Shown piece by piece: positions 1 to 9,000 of a stretch of DNA of 64,000 nucleotides. This DNA comes from Saprospiraceae bacterium (lineage in GTDB: Bacteria > Bacteroidota > Bacteroidia > Chitinophagales > Saprospiraceae): contig JANWVR010000103.1 of assembly GCA_025056735.1 (NCBI GenBank), positions 1-64,000 of the forward strand, read 5' to 3'. The notes under the pieces were generated by a model. The model did no database searches. It worked only from the letters and a program-made list of their open reading frames with translations, and was not told where the DNA came from. The position numbers and the translations under genes were made by a program. Position 1 is the first letter of the stretch, and every line of letters starts with the position of its first letter.

Positions 1-132
1 TTTTTGGAAAAACTCGAGCAAGCCGAGCAATTTCCTACGTGCTTCAAAAATGAAGACGGTCTATGGCTGGAGCTGCAGAAAAAACTGCGCGCCTGGATGA
101 AAGAGGAGCGGCAAGGCTTTGTATTGACGTAG
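1..132 (+). CDS. C-terminal end of a truncated unknown protein
   Basis: An open frame enters from the left edge and runs 43 codons to a TAG at 130-132. The readable tail ends LQKKLRAWMKEERQGFVLT and is charged and probably helical. The ORF track omits it because no start codon lies in the window. It would be convergent with thyA. Nothing in the fragment lets me name a family. It could be a chance open frame, but its amphipathic composition favours a real C-terminus. Confidence 0.45.
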   Translation, partial: FLEKLEQAEQFPTCFKNEDGLWLELQKKLRAWMKEERQGFVLT

Positions 133-181
133 CAGAACCCGTACCACCGAACTCCCAGCAAGTACCAGGGTAGTACGGCAT

Positions 182-976
182 TCACACCGCCACGGGCGCT
201 TTAATAGCGGGCCAGGGGTCGTAGTTGAGCAGTTCGAAGTCTTCGTATTGGAAGGCGAACAGGTCGCGCACAGCCGGGTTCAGGCGCATTGCAGGCAGTG
301 GTCGCGGTTCACGCGAGAGCTGGAGGTTCACCTGCTCTAAGTGGTTGAGGTAGATGTGCACATCGCCAAAGGTGTGGATGAACTCGCCGGGCGCTAAGTC
401 GCACACCTGGGCCATCATGAGCGTGAGGAGGGCATAGGAAGCGATGTTGAACGGCACGCCCAGAAACACGTCGGCGCTGCGCTGGTACAGCTGGCACGAC
501 AGGCGCCCGTTGGCCACGTAAAACTGGAACAGGCAATGGCAGGGCGCGAGCGCCATGTTGGGCAGATCGGCCACGTTCCACGCCGAGACGACGATGCGCC
601 GGCTGTCGGGATTGGTTTTGAGCAGGTGTATGGCTTCGGCAATCTGGTCTATGGTGCGTCCGTCGGCGCCTTGCCAGGAGCGCCACTGTTTGCCATAGAC
701 GGGGCCCAGGTCGCCGTTGGCATCGGCCCATTCGTCCCAGATGGTAACGCCGTTTTCGTTGAGGTAGCGGATGTTGGTGTCGCCTTTGAGAAACCACAGC
801 AGTTCGTAGATGACGCTTTTGAGGTGCACTTTTTTGGTGGTTACCAAAGGGAAGCCTTTCTGGAGGTCGAAGCGCATTTGATAGCCGAACACGCTGAGGG
901 TGCCGGTTCCGGTGCGGTCGTCTTTTCGGACGCCGTTTTGCAGGATGTGTCGCAACAGATCGTGATAGGCCTGCAT
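182..976 (-). CDS. thyA: thymidylate synthase ThyA
   Basis: Converts dUMP to dTMP using methylene-tetrahydrofolate, in the cytoplasm. The 264-residue length equals the classic ThyA length. The catalytic cysteine is Cys146 in [10 protein letters not shown]. The N-terminal phosphate-binding arginine lies in [13 protein letters not shown], the [13 protein letters not shown] segment forms the nucleotide site, and [15 protein letters not shown] the C-terminal dUMP contact. The start is the ATG at 976, only 6 nt downstream of the stop of the GCS2/CBS gene, so the two are probably co-transcribed. Family assignment is secure. No dihydrofolate reductase gene follows within the window. Confidence 0.97.
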   Translation of the reverse strand: MQAYHDLLRHILQNGVRKDDRTGTGTLSVFGYQMRFDLQKGFPLVTTKKVHLKSVIYELLWFLKGDTNIRYLNENGVTIWDEWADANGDLGPVYGKQWRSWQGADGRTIDQIAEAIHLLKTNPDSRRIVVSAWNVADLPNMALAPCHCLFQFYVANGRLSCQLYQRSADVFLGVPFNIASYALLTLMMAQVCDLAPGEFIHTFGDVHIYLNHLEQVNLQLSREPRPLPAMRLNPAVRDLFAFQYEDFELLNYDPWPAIKAPVAV

Positions 977-982
977 GGTTAG

Positions 983-2941
983 TTATTTTTCCACGCGTTC
1001 CATGAGTCGCGCGGTGATGCGCAGGAAATCCATTTCGGTGATGATGCCCACGAGTTCTTTGCCTTTGACCACGGGCAGGCAGCCGATGCGGTGTTGTTGC
1101 ATGATTTTCATGGCCTCCATGATGGTGGTCTCTGGCGTGACGGTGATGGGTTTTTCCACCATAATTTCCTTGACGGTGGTCAGTTCGTTGTTTTTCAGCC
1201 GTCCGCTGCGGGCGAAGTAGCGCAGGAGCATGCGCGAAGAGACTAAGCCGACCAATTCGCCTTTGGAGTTTTCGACCGGCATATAGCGGATGCGGCGCCA
1301 GTTCATGATTTCAGCGACCAATTCGATGAGGTCGTCGCGCTGCACGGTGAACAGGTCGGTGGACATGAATTCTTCCACCTTCAATTTGGAGGGATGCCAG
1401 TCTATGAGGTCGTCGGCGGTGGTTTCCTTCCAGGTGTGCACGGGTTGGTTTTGTTGTTGATTTTTGATCATGGCTGCGGTGAGGCAAGATACGGCTTCGT
1501 CGTTGGTAACCTGGTGTTTGAGCGCGGTGTAGGAGCGCAAGGCCCAGCGGGCGCCGGTTTTGTGGGCTTTGGCGCGCGCTTCTATGATGCCCAGATATTT
1601 ATCAATGTCGCTTTTGTTGACTTTGCGGTGTTTGAGGCCTTCTTTGGCTAAGGGCAACAGTTCTTTCAGGATCAGTTCGGGCGCGTGTATTTTGCGGTCG
1701 CCAATCCAGTTGAAGGTGCTGTCAATGCCGAATTTGGCGGCTTTGATGAAGTTGTCGCGCACGTCGTCGAACGACAGTTCGCGTGTGATGTCGGGATAGT
1801 GCAGGCTCATGCCCACCATAGCGCCCAGCCAGAAGGCGGCATTAGCGGTGGCGTCCACCACGGTTGGCCCGGCGGGCATGACGCGGTTTTCGATGCGCAG
1901 GTGTGGCTTGCCGTTGGGCGAGATGCCGTAGCAAGGGCGGTTCCACCGATAGACGGTAGAGTTGTGTATTTGTAAGGCGCGCAGTTTGGGTACTTTGCCC
2001 TGGGCGATGGCGTTGAGCGAGTCCTCCTCTATGTTGCCCGCCAGCAGCACGCGGAAGCGACTGATGTCTTCCTTGTAAATTTCAGTGATGTCGCCCACCA
2101 GCCAGCCCGAGCCGAAGTTGACGCGCGGTAGGCGCTCGCGCATGTGGTCGGCGGTGGTGCGTGTGTCTAAGCTTTGTTGGAATAAAGCAATGCGCGTCTC
2201 GGCCCACAGGCGCCGGCCGAACACCAAGGGCGAATTGGCGGCGATGGCCACCGTAGGCCCTGCCAGCGTTTGCGCGATGTTGTACATCTTCACAAACTCT
2301 TTAGGCGCCACTTGCAGATGCACTTGAAAGCTCGTGTTGCAAGCCTCCAAAAGGGGGGACTCATGCTTCACCAACAGCTCATCTACGCCCTCAATGCGCA
2401 GCTCAAAGGCCGTCCCCAGCAGGTTCTTTTGAATGGCCGCCATGAGCGCGTAGTACCGATCCACTGGCGTCAGGTTATGCATCTCAAGATCGTGCTTGCG
2501 CAGCGTGGGCAGCACGCCACACAACACGATAGAAGCGTCAAACTCATTAAGCACCTCTTGAATGCGCGCCAGATAGCGCAGATTTTCAGCCTCCAACTGT
2601 TGCAAACAATCTCCGACAAATTCCTGAGGCGACAAGTTTGTCTCCAGATTGAACCGGGCTAACTCTGTAACGCACCAGGGCGCATCCGTCAATTTCGCCA
2701 GCACTTCCATGTTTATCGTGGCTGGCTTGTACGTCTTGTTGTGCACCAAACACATTTCTTGCTCCGCGCCGATGCGCACGATGTCGTCTTCAAACCAGCC
2801 GTTTTCCAGCATGTATTCGAAGGCCTGCACGTCGTCTAAGAGCCGACGCACAAAGAGCAGCATGTCCGTTTGATTCTCTAATATCGTTACCCGTTGAAAA
2901 CCCATGACTTTGTTCGTTTTTTGCAAAGGCAGAGGAAGCAT
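983..2941 (-). CDS. glutamate-cysteine ligase (GCS2)-like protein with C-terminal CBS pair
   Basis: A 652-residue protein. Residues ~1-500 resemble the carboxylate-amine ligase/GCS2 fold: IGAEQEMCLVHN is the typical N-terminal metal/ATP-binding stretch, and HLRIENRVMPAGPTVVDATANAAFW fits the substrate loop. Residues ~525-650 are two consecutive CBS domains (FMSTDLFTVQRDD..., IMVEKPITVTPETTIMEAMKIMQ...), which usually bind adenosine nucleotides and regulate an attached enzyme. ATG starts exist at 2941 and at codon 13 (2905); MGFQRVTILENQ may be the true N-terminus. It is the first gene of a probable two-gene unit with thyA. By family inference it makes a gamma-glutamyl-amino-acid product under nucleotide control; the actual substrate is unknown. 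Confidence 0.75.
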   Translation of the reverse strand: MLPLPLQKTNKVMGFQRVTILENQTDMLLFVRRLLDDVQAFEYMLENGWFEDDIVRIGAEQEMCLVHNKTYKPATINMEVLAKLTDAPWCVTELARFNLETNLSPQEFVGDCLQQLEAENLRYLARIQEVLNEFDASIVLCGVLPTLRKHDLEMHNLTPVDRYYALMAAIQKNLLGTAFELRIEGVDELLVKHESPLLEACNTSFQVHLQVAPKEFVKMYNIAQTLAGPTVAIAANSPLVFGRRLWAETRIALFQQSLDTRTTADHMRERLPRVNFGSGWLVGDITEIYKEDISRFRVLLAGNIEEDSLNAIAQGKVPKLRALQIHNSTVYRWNRPCYGISPNGKPHLRIENRVMPAGPTVVDATANAAFWLGAMVGMSLHYPDITRELSFDDVRDNFIKAAKFGIDSTFNWIGDRKIHAPELILKELLPLAKEGLKHRKVNKSDIDKYLGIIEARAKAHKTGARWALRSYTALKHQVTNDEAVSCLTAAMIKNQQQNQPVHTWKETTADDLIDWHPSKLKVEEFMSTDLFTVQRDDLIELVAEIMNWRRIRYMPVENSKGELVGLVSSRMLLRYFARSGRLKNNELTTVKEIMVEKPITVTPETTIMEAMKIMQQHRIGCLPVVKGKELVGIITEMDFLRITARLMERVEK

Positions 2942-3229
2942 TTACCGATTAAGCCTTTTTCATCCGCAAACATCCGAAAAGTCAATCGGTATTCTAACCC
3001 ATTGATACCTACTTTTTTCATACTATAAGCGGCTCATTGCGGCTCAAATTGTAACTGCCGAGGCCACCGACGACCGCGCCGACGGAAATAAGGTTCTGCA
3101 CTTCTCTGCGGCTCTCTGCAGTTTTTCTATGAAAAATTCAAAAATCTTTACGGCCTTTCGCCGTCAGAAAAAAGTTCAGAAAGCACAGCGACCTTCCTGA
3201 AAAACGGCTTACTTATTATTTTATTAAAG

Positions 3230-3460
3230 GTCACAGATATCTAACTTTCTTTAACCGCCCGATCCATCGGATGTAGTAGGCAAAACACCTCCTTCTCTAT
3301 CTGTAACCTCTTGACAAACACCCCATCATGAATGAACATCTCATGCCGAGCGGAAAGATTTGTCGGGAGGATAGAGCGTCCAGCCAAAACGGCTTCTGAT
3401 AGAAAGCGGGTCGCCAACAAGGCACTCCATCTAAGCAGTACATAACATCAGTTATTGCGA
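3230..3460 (+). repeat. dispersed intergenic repeat, copy 1 (most diverged)
   Basis: Shares with the copies near 13.2 kb and 29.2 kb the order TAACCGCCCGAT-hairpin core (from 3252), about 30 variable nt, then TAAC-CT-TTGACAAACA-CC-CATCATG (3303-3330). The core here reads TAACCGCCCGATCCATCGGA, so its stem is weaker than in the other copies. A later block, ATAACATCAGTTAT (about 3437-3450), matches GTAACATCAGTTAC in copy 2. Boundaries are approximate because the ends were aligned by eye. Confidence 0.6.
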
Positions 3461-3659
3461 ATAAACGCTTCGTGTCAGTAGATGAAACCCTGGAGCAGTC
3501 TGAACACTCTTTGCTATGAGTCCAAAACGCTAATTTACAAAATTTTACGAAAAAAATTACACGCACAGAAAAGCAAAGCAAGGCATAAAGACCACCCGTT
3601 CTCGCCACATTTTTTCAAAAAAAACTGTTCGATACGCATACCTATGTTTTGAGAGCGCG

Positions 3660-3667
3660 TATCTTTG
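3660..3667 (+). promoter_or_regulatory. possible -7 element (TATCTTTG)
   Basis: Matches the Bacteroidota -7 consensus TAnnTTTG. It lies 332 nt before the DinB-like start, so it would give a long leader or drive a separate small RNA covering the UUCG hairpin. No clear -33 TTTG is visible at the expected distance. Confidence 0.35.
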
Positions 3668-3851
3668 CAGCGTATTTCCAAAACAAGAGGGCTGACGAAG
3701 CAATAAACAGCAGGTGTTTTGTTTGTTCCCTTCTTTTGAAAAGTAAGACATACTTAAACGCAGCTGTGTGCCGTTTTTGGGAAGCGTGTATGGGGACGAT
3801 GCTATCTGCCTGTAAGTGTGTCCTGATGTGGGCAGAGGTCGTTACTAACGA

Positions 3852-3869
3852 TTGCTGCTTCGGCAGCAA
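3852..3869 (+). other. UUCG-tetraloop hairpin
   Basis: TTGCTGC-TTCG-GCAGCAA is a perfect 7-bp stem closed by C(UUCG)G, the classic extra-stable tetraloop. It sits in the gene-free region 131 nt before the next start. No T-run follows, so it is not a simple terminator. It is suggestive of a structured leader or small RNA. Confidence 0.5.
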
Positions 3870-3999
3870 AAGAGTGCTGTTTTGCCCTCTGCTAAAAGAA
3901 TGGATCAGAGTATTTCCAGCAAATATCCAATAAGCATCCAGCGCGCCAAGAAAGTAGACAGGCGCCTGGCCATTTTCGACAGCGTAAACATATACAGCA

Positions 4000-5112
4000 A
4001 TGGATATCATTAAGTCGCTAAAAAAACTGTTCCGACCGCCAAGACAAGAGGCGAAGGCCCCCGCGACTCCAAAACAAGAATCGCAACCGTCAAACCTTTC
4101 ATCAGAAGATGCTTCATCTATTTTCACCAATCATTCTGAACGCATGAAAAGCATAGATAACTTGCGCTACCCCATTGGCAAGTTTGAGTACGGAAAGACC
4201 TACTCGCTCGCGCAAACGCGCGAAAACATTCAAATCATCGAACGCTTGCCTACGGAGCTGCGAAAAGTCCTTCGCAAGATTGGCCGAAGTCACTTCGATG
4301 TATCCTATCGCCCAGGCGGATGGACTGTTCGACAGGTGGTGCATCATTTAGCGGACTCGCACATGAATGCCTTTTTGCGCTTGAAAATGGCGCTCACAGA
4401 GCCAACGCCGGTAATTAAGCCCTATGAACAAGATTTGTGGGCTCAAACAGCCGATGTTTTGGAGGTGCCTGTCAAAGTCTCTTTGCGGCTATTGACTGCC
4501 TTGCATCGGCGTGCGGTAACTTTGTTGGAGTCCTTGACAGAGGAGGACTTAGAGAAAGGCTATTTTCATCCCGAACGCAATGCCGTTATTTTCTTGCCAG
4601 AGGCTATTGCTTCCTATGCCTGGCATTGCAAGCATCATTTGGCGCATCTGAACATAGTAGCGCAGCGCGTTGCAGAGCAAAAAGCAGAGAAACATCAGAC
4701 AACATCTATCCAACCCAGTTCAACTACTCAAAAAACAACCGGAGCAAAAACAAAAGTGAAACGCGGAGAAAATTTAACTATGAATGTTGCGGCCCCGAAG
4801 ATGAGCCGCAGGGAGGCATTGGCAAAGGCCCGAGCTGCCCGCGCCGCAAAACGCGCCGAACAGGGCCTCACCACCGCCACCGCTAAAGCTGAAAAAACGG
4901 CAACAGCCGCTGAAAAACCCAAATTGAGCCGCGCCGAAGCCTTATCTATCGCTCGAGCCGCCCGAGCCGCAAAACGCGCCGAACAAGGCCTTGCGCCTGC
5001 TGCACCCACAACTCAAAAGTCGGCTAAAGCTGAAGGAGGTACAAAGATGAGCCGCGCTGAAGCCTTAGCAAAGGCTCGTGCTGCTCGCGCAGCCAAGCGC
5101 AACGAGAAATAG
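4000..5112 (+). CDS. DinB/YfiT-type putative metal-dependent transferase with Lys/Ala/Arg-rich repeat tail
   Basis: 370 residues, about twice the usual length. Residues ~57-230 form a DinB/YfiT (bacillithiol-transferase-like) four-helix domain with the metal ligands expected of the family: His in VVHHLADSH (115-121) and HxxxH in WHCKHHLAHL (209-217). Residues 1-56 are a polar extension. Residues 261-370 carry three copies of a ~22-residue unit, SRAEALAKARAARAAKR (about 268-290, 309-331, 350-370), highly basic and probably helical, like histone-H1-type or nucleic-acid-binding tails. In-frame ATGs begin the tail (4780, after GGAG) and the last repeat (5047, after AAGGAGGT), so shorter tail-only products are possible. 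Substrate unknown; the DNA/RNA-binding role is inference. Confidence 0.75.
   Translation: MDIIKSLKKLFRPPRQEAKAPATPKQESQPSNLSSEDASSIFTNHSERMKSIDNLRYPIGKFEYGKTYSLAQTRENIQIIERLPTELRKVLRKIGRSHFDVSYRPGGWTVRQVVHHLADSHMNAFLRLKMALTEPTPVIKPYEQDLWAQTADVLEVPVKVSLRLLTALHRRAVTLLESLTEEDLEKGYFHPERNAVIFLPEAIASYAWHCKHHLAHLNIVAQRVAEQKAEKHQTTSIQPSSTTQKTTGAKTKVKRGENLTMNVAAPKMSRREALAKARAARAAKRAEQGLTTATAKAEKTATAAEKPKLSRAEALSIARAARAAKRAEQGLAPAAPTTQKSAKAEGGTKMSRAEALAKARAARAAKRNEK
5033..5049 (+). promoter_or_regulatory. strong Shine-Dalgarno-like site in front of an internal in-frame ATG
   Basis: AAGGAGGT lies 6 nt before ATG 5047, inside the DinB-like reading frame, where it encodes AEGGTKM. Bacteroidota usually make little use of Shine-Dalgarno pairing, so a near-perfect anti-16S match at ideal spacing before the last repeat unit stands out. 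It could be coincidence of Glu-Gly-Gly coding, or an internal start for a 21-residue peptide. Confidence 0.3.
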
Positions 5113-5140
5113 ACTGACAGCTCGCGAAGTGCGATAGTAA

Positions 5141-5184
5141 AAGCGCCACCTTTGCCTGTAGATGCAAGGTGGCGCTTATTTTTC
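5141..5184 (+). terminator. Rho-independent terminator after the DinB-like gene
   Basis: A perfect 12-bp stem (AAGCGCCACCTT / AAGGTGGCGCTT) with a short loop is followed by ATTTTTCTTT. It begins 28 nt after the stop codon. Confidence 0.85.
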
Positions 5185-5411
5185 TTTGTGCTTGAAGTAC
5201 GCTGTTTTGCGGCGCGGAAAACACCGACTGGGCCGTTCAGACCTTCCGCACTCTGCCGCCTCTTCTTACTATTGAGAAAATGCCGCTTGCAAGTGCTTGG
5301 TGTGTTCCAAACCGCATTGTAATAACTGCTCTGACCGACATAAATATCTCGCCGGGTGTAACGAAATTATGCCTATCGCGTTTTAATAACTGCTATACGA
5401 CAGCGCCAGAC

Positions 5412-6047
5412 ATGCACGCTCGACCCTTCTTCACCGCCATCCTGATGCTTGGCTGCCTGTCCATGGGCAAGGCCCAGTGGATAGCGGAAGACCCCTGGCA
5501 AGAGGCCGCACAGGCAGCGCCCAAAGGCGCCTGGGCAACCCTGGAGGTTGTCAATGGGGACTCCACTTTCCTCATGGCGTTGCCGGTGGTGCGAATATCG
5601 GCACGGCGCATCTTTAAAAGCGAGGAAGAGCGACGCCAGCATTTTCTCTACACTCGAGCCGCGCGCAAGGTGTACCCATACGCCCTGAAAGCCATCCATC
5701 TGTACGAAGAGGTGCAGGCCGAAACTCAGGACATGAACAAACGCCAGCGCCGTCGCTATTACCGGCGCGAGAAGCGCGACTTAGAAAAGGACTACGAACA
5801 ACAACTCAAAAGCCTCACCGTCACCGAGGGAAAAGTGCTGGTCAAAATGATCGAGAAGGAACTCCGTAAGCCCTTCTATGAAATCATCAAAGAAACCCGC
5901 GGTGGTCTGACGGCGGCGTACTGGCACAACTTGGGCAAAATGTGGGGCTACGACCTGAAGACCCCTTACATCCCAGGCGCAGACCCTTTGCTCGACGAAG
6001 TGCTGCTCGATTACGATTTCGGCAAAACGGACTGGTGGTGGCACTGA
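5412..6047 (+). CDS. secreted DUF4294-family protein
   Basis: The ORF opens at 5280, but the ATG at 5412 gives a proper signal peptide (MHARPFFTAILMLGCLSMGKAQ), so I take that start (211 residues). The mature part contains the Bacteroidota DUF4294 pattern: RAARKVYPYALKA, a strongly charged KRQRRRYYRREKRDLEKDYEQQ helix, and GKVLVKMIEKELRKPFYEIIK with WHNLGKMWGYDLK near the end. The function of the family is unknown. It should be periplasmic or outer-membrane associated. It converges on the BNR-repeat gene with only 3 nt between the stop codons. Confidence 0.8.
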   Translation: MHARPFFTAILMLGCLSMGKAQWIAEDPWQEAAQAAPKGAWATLEVVNGDSTFLMALPVVRISARRIFKSEEERRQHFLYTRAARKVYPYALKAIHLYEEVQAETQDMNKRQRRRYYRREKRDLEKDYEQQLKSLTVTEGKVLVKMIEKELRKPFYEIIKETRGGLTAAYWHNLGKMWGYDLKTPYIPGADPLLDEVLLDYDFGKTDWWWH

Positions 6048-6050
6048 TGC

Positions 6051-9000
6051 TTAAGGCGCCCCAATTACCGCCACCTCTAACTGGCGCACCAATTGGTTGA
6101 GCGCAGGCAGGTCTGCCTCACAAATGCGTTTCCAACGCCCTAACTCGGCGTTGATTTGCTCAAACAGCATATCCCGAACCTGTATGGCCTGCGTCGTTGG
6201 CGGAAAGTCGCCTGTGGCGGCCACTTCCATGACGTTGCCCAACTTGTCGTTGAGCCGGACGGGGAAATTGAGCGGGTCCTGCGATGAGCGGTTTTTGGTC
6301 TGGTAAAGCGCCTCCTCGATTTCCGTCATAGCCGTTTGCACCGCCTTCATCTTTTCGCCCAGCGGCTGAAGGCGCTCCTCATTGGGCAGGCGGCTTTCTA
6401 AACCTTTTATCTGGCTGCGGACGCTTCGGATTTGCTCGATGGCAGTGTGTATTTCCGATAGTTTGTCGGCGCACCCCTTGACGAACTCAAATTGAGCGGC
6501 GTAGTCTTCAGGCCGCGCTGAGGCGCGCGGGTCGGGCAAAACAGCAAAGCGCTCTTCGGCCGATTGACCATTCCACACCAAACGCACGCGGTATTCTCCT
6601 GGCGGCACCTTAGGGCCGTTGAGGCGGGTAGACCACAGCACCAGACCGTCGAATTTCCGGATGTCGGGATAGCGCAGGTTCCATACAAACCGATTACCGC
6701 CCGCTTTCAGGTCGCTCAACTTATCGGTTTTATCGTGGTAAGAGGCAAAGCGCCGGATCAGATTGCCCTGTGCGTCCAGAAATTCTAAGGCAATAGAATC
6801 CTTTTCCGAGGGCTTGTTTTTCAAATAGAAGTGTGTCATGACGCCGCCGGGGTGGTTTGTGCCCGCGGTTTTGAGGTTGCGCGCCTGGCGTCCTTCCATG
6901 CGGTAGGAGGGCATGGGCTGATACAGGTGAAAGTCCTTTTGCCCGATGTTTTCTTGCACTTGATGCAGTACCGTCAAGTCGTCTATGATCCACAGGCTGC
7001 GGCCCTGGGTGGCGGCAATGAGGTTGTCGTTTTTGAGGGCTAAGTCGGTAATAGGCACAATGGGCAGGTTGAGCTGGAAGCGCTGCCAGTTAGCGCCGTC
7101 GTCGAAGCTGATGTACATGCCCTGCTCTGTGCCGCAATAGAGGAGGCCTCGGCGCTTCGGGTCGGCGCGCACGACGCGCGTAAAGTGCTCAGCGGCAATG
7201 CCGTTAGTGATTTTACGCCAGGTTTTGCCGTAATCGGCGGTGTGGAACAGATAGGGGCTGTAGTCGCCCATTTTATAGGAAGTAGCGGCTATGTAGAGGC
7301 CGCCTTTGCGGAATGGGTCGGGTTCGACGCAGTTGATCATACACCATTTGGGTAGTTGGGGCGGCGTAACGTTTGTCCAGTTGGCGCCGCCGTCGCGGCT
7401 GACGTGGACAAGGCCGTCATCGGTGCCTACCCATAGGAGGCCAGGTTCATAAGGCGACTCGCAGGCAGCGAAGATGGTGCAGTAATACTCGACGCCGGTG
7501 TTGTCTTGCGTGATGGGCCCTCCGGAGGATTTTTGGCGTTCGCGGTCGTTGGTGGTCAGGTCAGGGCTAATGGTTGTCCAACTGTGTCCTTCGTCGGTGC
7601 TCACGTGCAGGTGATTGGAGGCAGCATACAGTTTTCGCGGGTCGTGGGGCGAGAAGAAAAGTGGAAAATTCCACTGAAAGCGATAGCGTGCGTCCTCGGC
7701 CCCATGGCCCATGTTGTCTTCAGGCCAGACGTTGATGGTGCGGACGGTTTTGTGGCGGTGATCTACGCGCGTCAGGTAGCCGTGGTACGAGCCGCCGTAG
7801 ACGATGTCGTCGTTGGTAGGGTCCACAGCGATATGGCCCGACTCACCGCCAGCGGTGGGTTCCCAGTCGCGCTCCTCAATGCTGGCGCCTTCGGTGCGGT
7901 GCCGGATGCGAAGGGTGCTGTTGTCCTGCTGGGCTACATAAATGCGATATGGGAAGGCGTTGTCGGTGGTTACGCGGTAGAACTGAGCGGTGGGCTGATT
8001 GTGATAGGTGCTCCAGGTTTCGCCGCCGTCGTAGGTGATCTGGGCGCCACCGTCGTCGGCGATGATCATGCGCCGGGGGTCTTCAGGGGCTATCCACAGG
8101 TCGTGGTGGTCGCCGTGCGGAGCCGATTTGGCCGTGAAGGTTTTGCCGCCGTCCTTGGAGATGTGGTATTGCACGTTGACCACATAGACTTTGTCGGGAT
8201 CGTAGGTATCGGCGTAGATGCGCGTATAGTACCAGGCTCGTTGGCGCAGGTTGCGGTCGTCGTTGAGTTTTGTCCAGGTTTTACCCGCGTCGTCGGAGCG
8301 GAAGACGCCGCCGTTTTGGGCTTCTAAGATGGCCCATACACGCTGAGGGTTAACGGGCGAGACAGTGACGCCAATGATGCCGATGGTGTCCTTTTGGGGT
8401 AGGCCGGGGTTGCGTGTCAGTTCCGTCCAGGTATCGCCGCCGTCGGTGCTTTTCCATAAGGCCGAGCCTTCGCCCCCGCTGCTGAGGCTGTAGGGGGTGC
8501 GGCGCACGCGCCAGGTGCTAGCATATAGGATGCGCGGGTTGGTGGGGTCGAAGCACAGGTCCACGGCGCCGGCGTTTTCGTTGGCGAAGAGGATGCGCTC
8601 CCACGTGCGCCCGCCGTCCTTAGAGCGATAAACGCCGCGCTCAGGCGTCGGCTTGAACAGGTCGCCCAACACGGCGGCATACACGAGGTCTGGGTTTTGC
8701 GGATGCACCCGTATGCGCGGAATATGGCGGCTGTTGGGCAGGCCCACGTACGTCCAGCTCTGGCCCGCGTCCACGCTCTTCCACACGCCCGTGCCGGCGC
8801 TAACGTTGCCGCGCACCGTTTTTTCGCCGCCACCTACGTACAGAACATTAGGGTCGGAAGGCGCCACCTCTACCGCTCCAATAGAGCCGCCAAAATAGCC
8901 GTCCGAAATGTTTTCCCACGTGCGGCCCCCGTCCGTGGTGCGCCAAACGCCGCCTCCCGTAGCGCCAAAATAAAACAAATTGGGCCGGCCGGCAACGCCC

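Larger units (their letters stand above)
2942..3999. other. 1.06 kb gene-free divergent intergenic region
   Basis: No convincing protein-coding gene lies between the divergent GCS2/CBS gene and the DinB-like gene. The ORFs offered here (3297-3608, 3557-3751, 3642-4130, 3649-3933) are Cys/Phe-rich, overlap one another and resemble no family I know. The region is visibly AT-richer than the flanks. It holds copy 1 of a dispersed repeat (about 3230-3460), a TATCTTTG box (3660-3667) and a UUCG-capped hairpin (3852-3869). It may encode a small RNA or a long structured leader; I see no conserved RNA family. Confidence 0.6.

Noticed and set aside
3642-4130. 162-residue minus-strand ORF over the DinB-like start
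   Set aside because: Cys/Phe/Ser-rich, overlaps the real gene, no recognisable domain.
7506-8327. 273-residue plus-strand ORF
   Set aside because: Antisense shadow of the BNR propeller gene, whose repeats are unmistakable.
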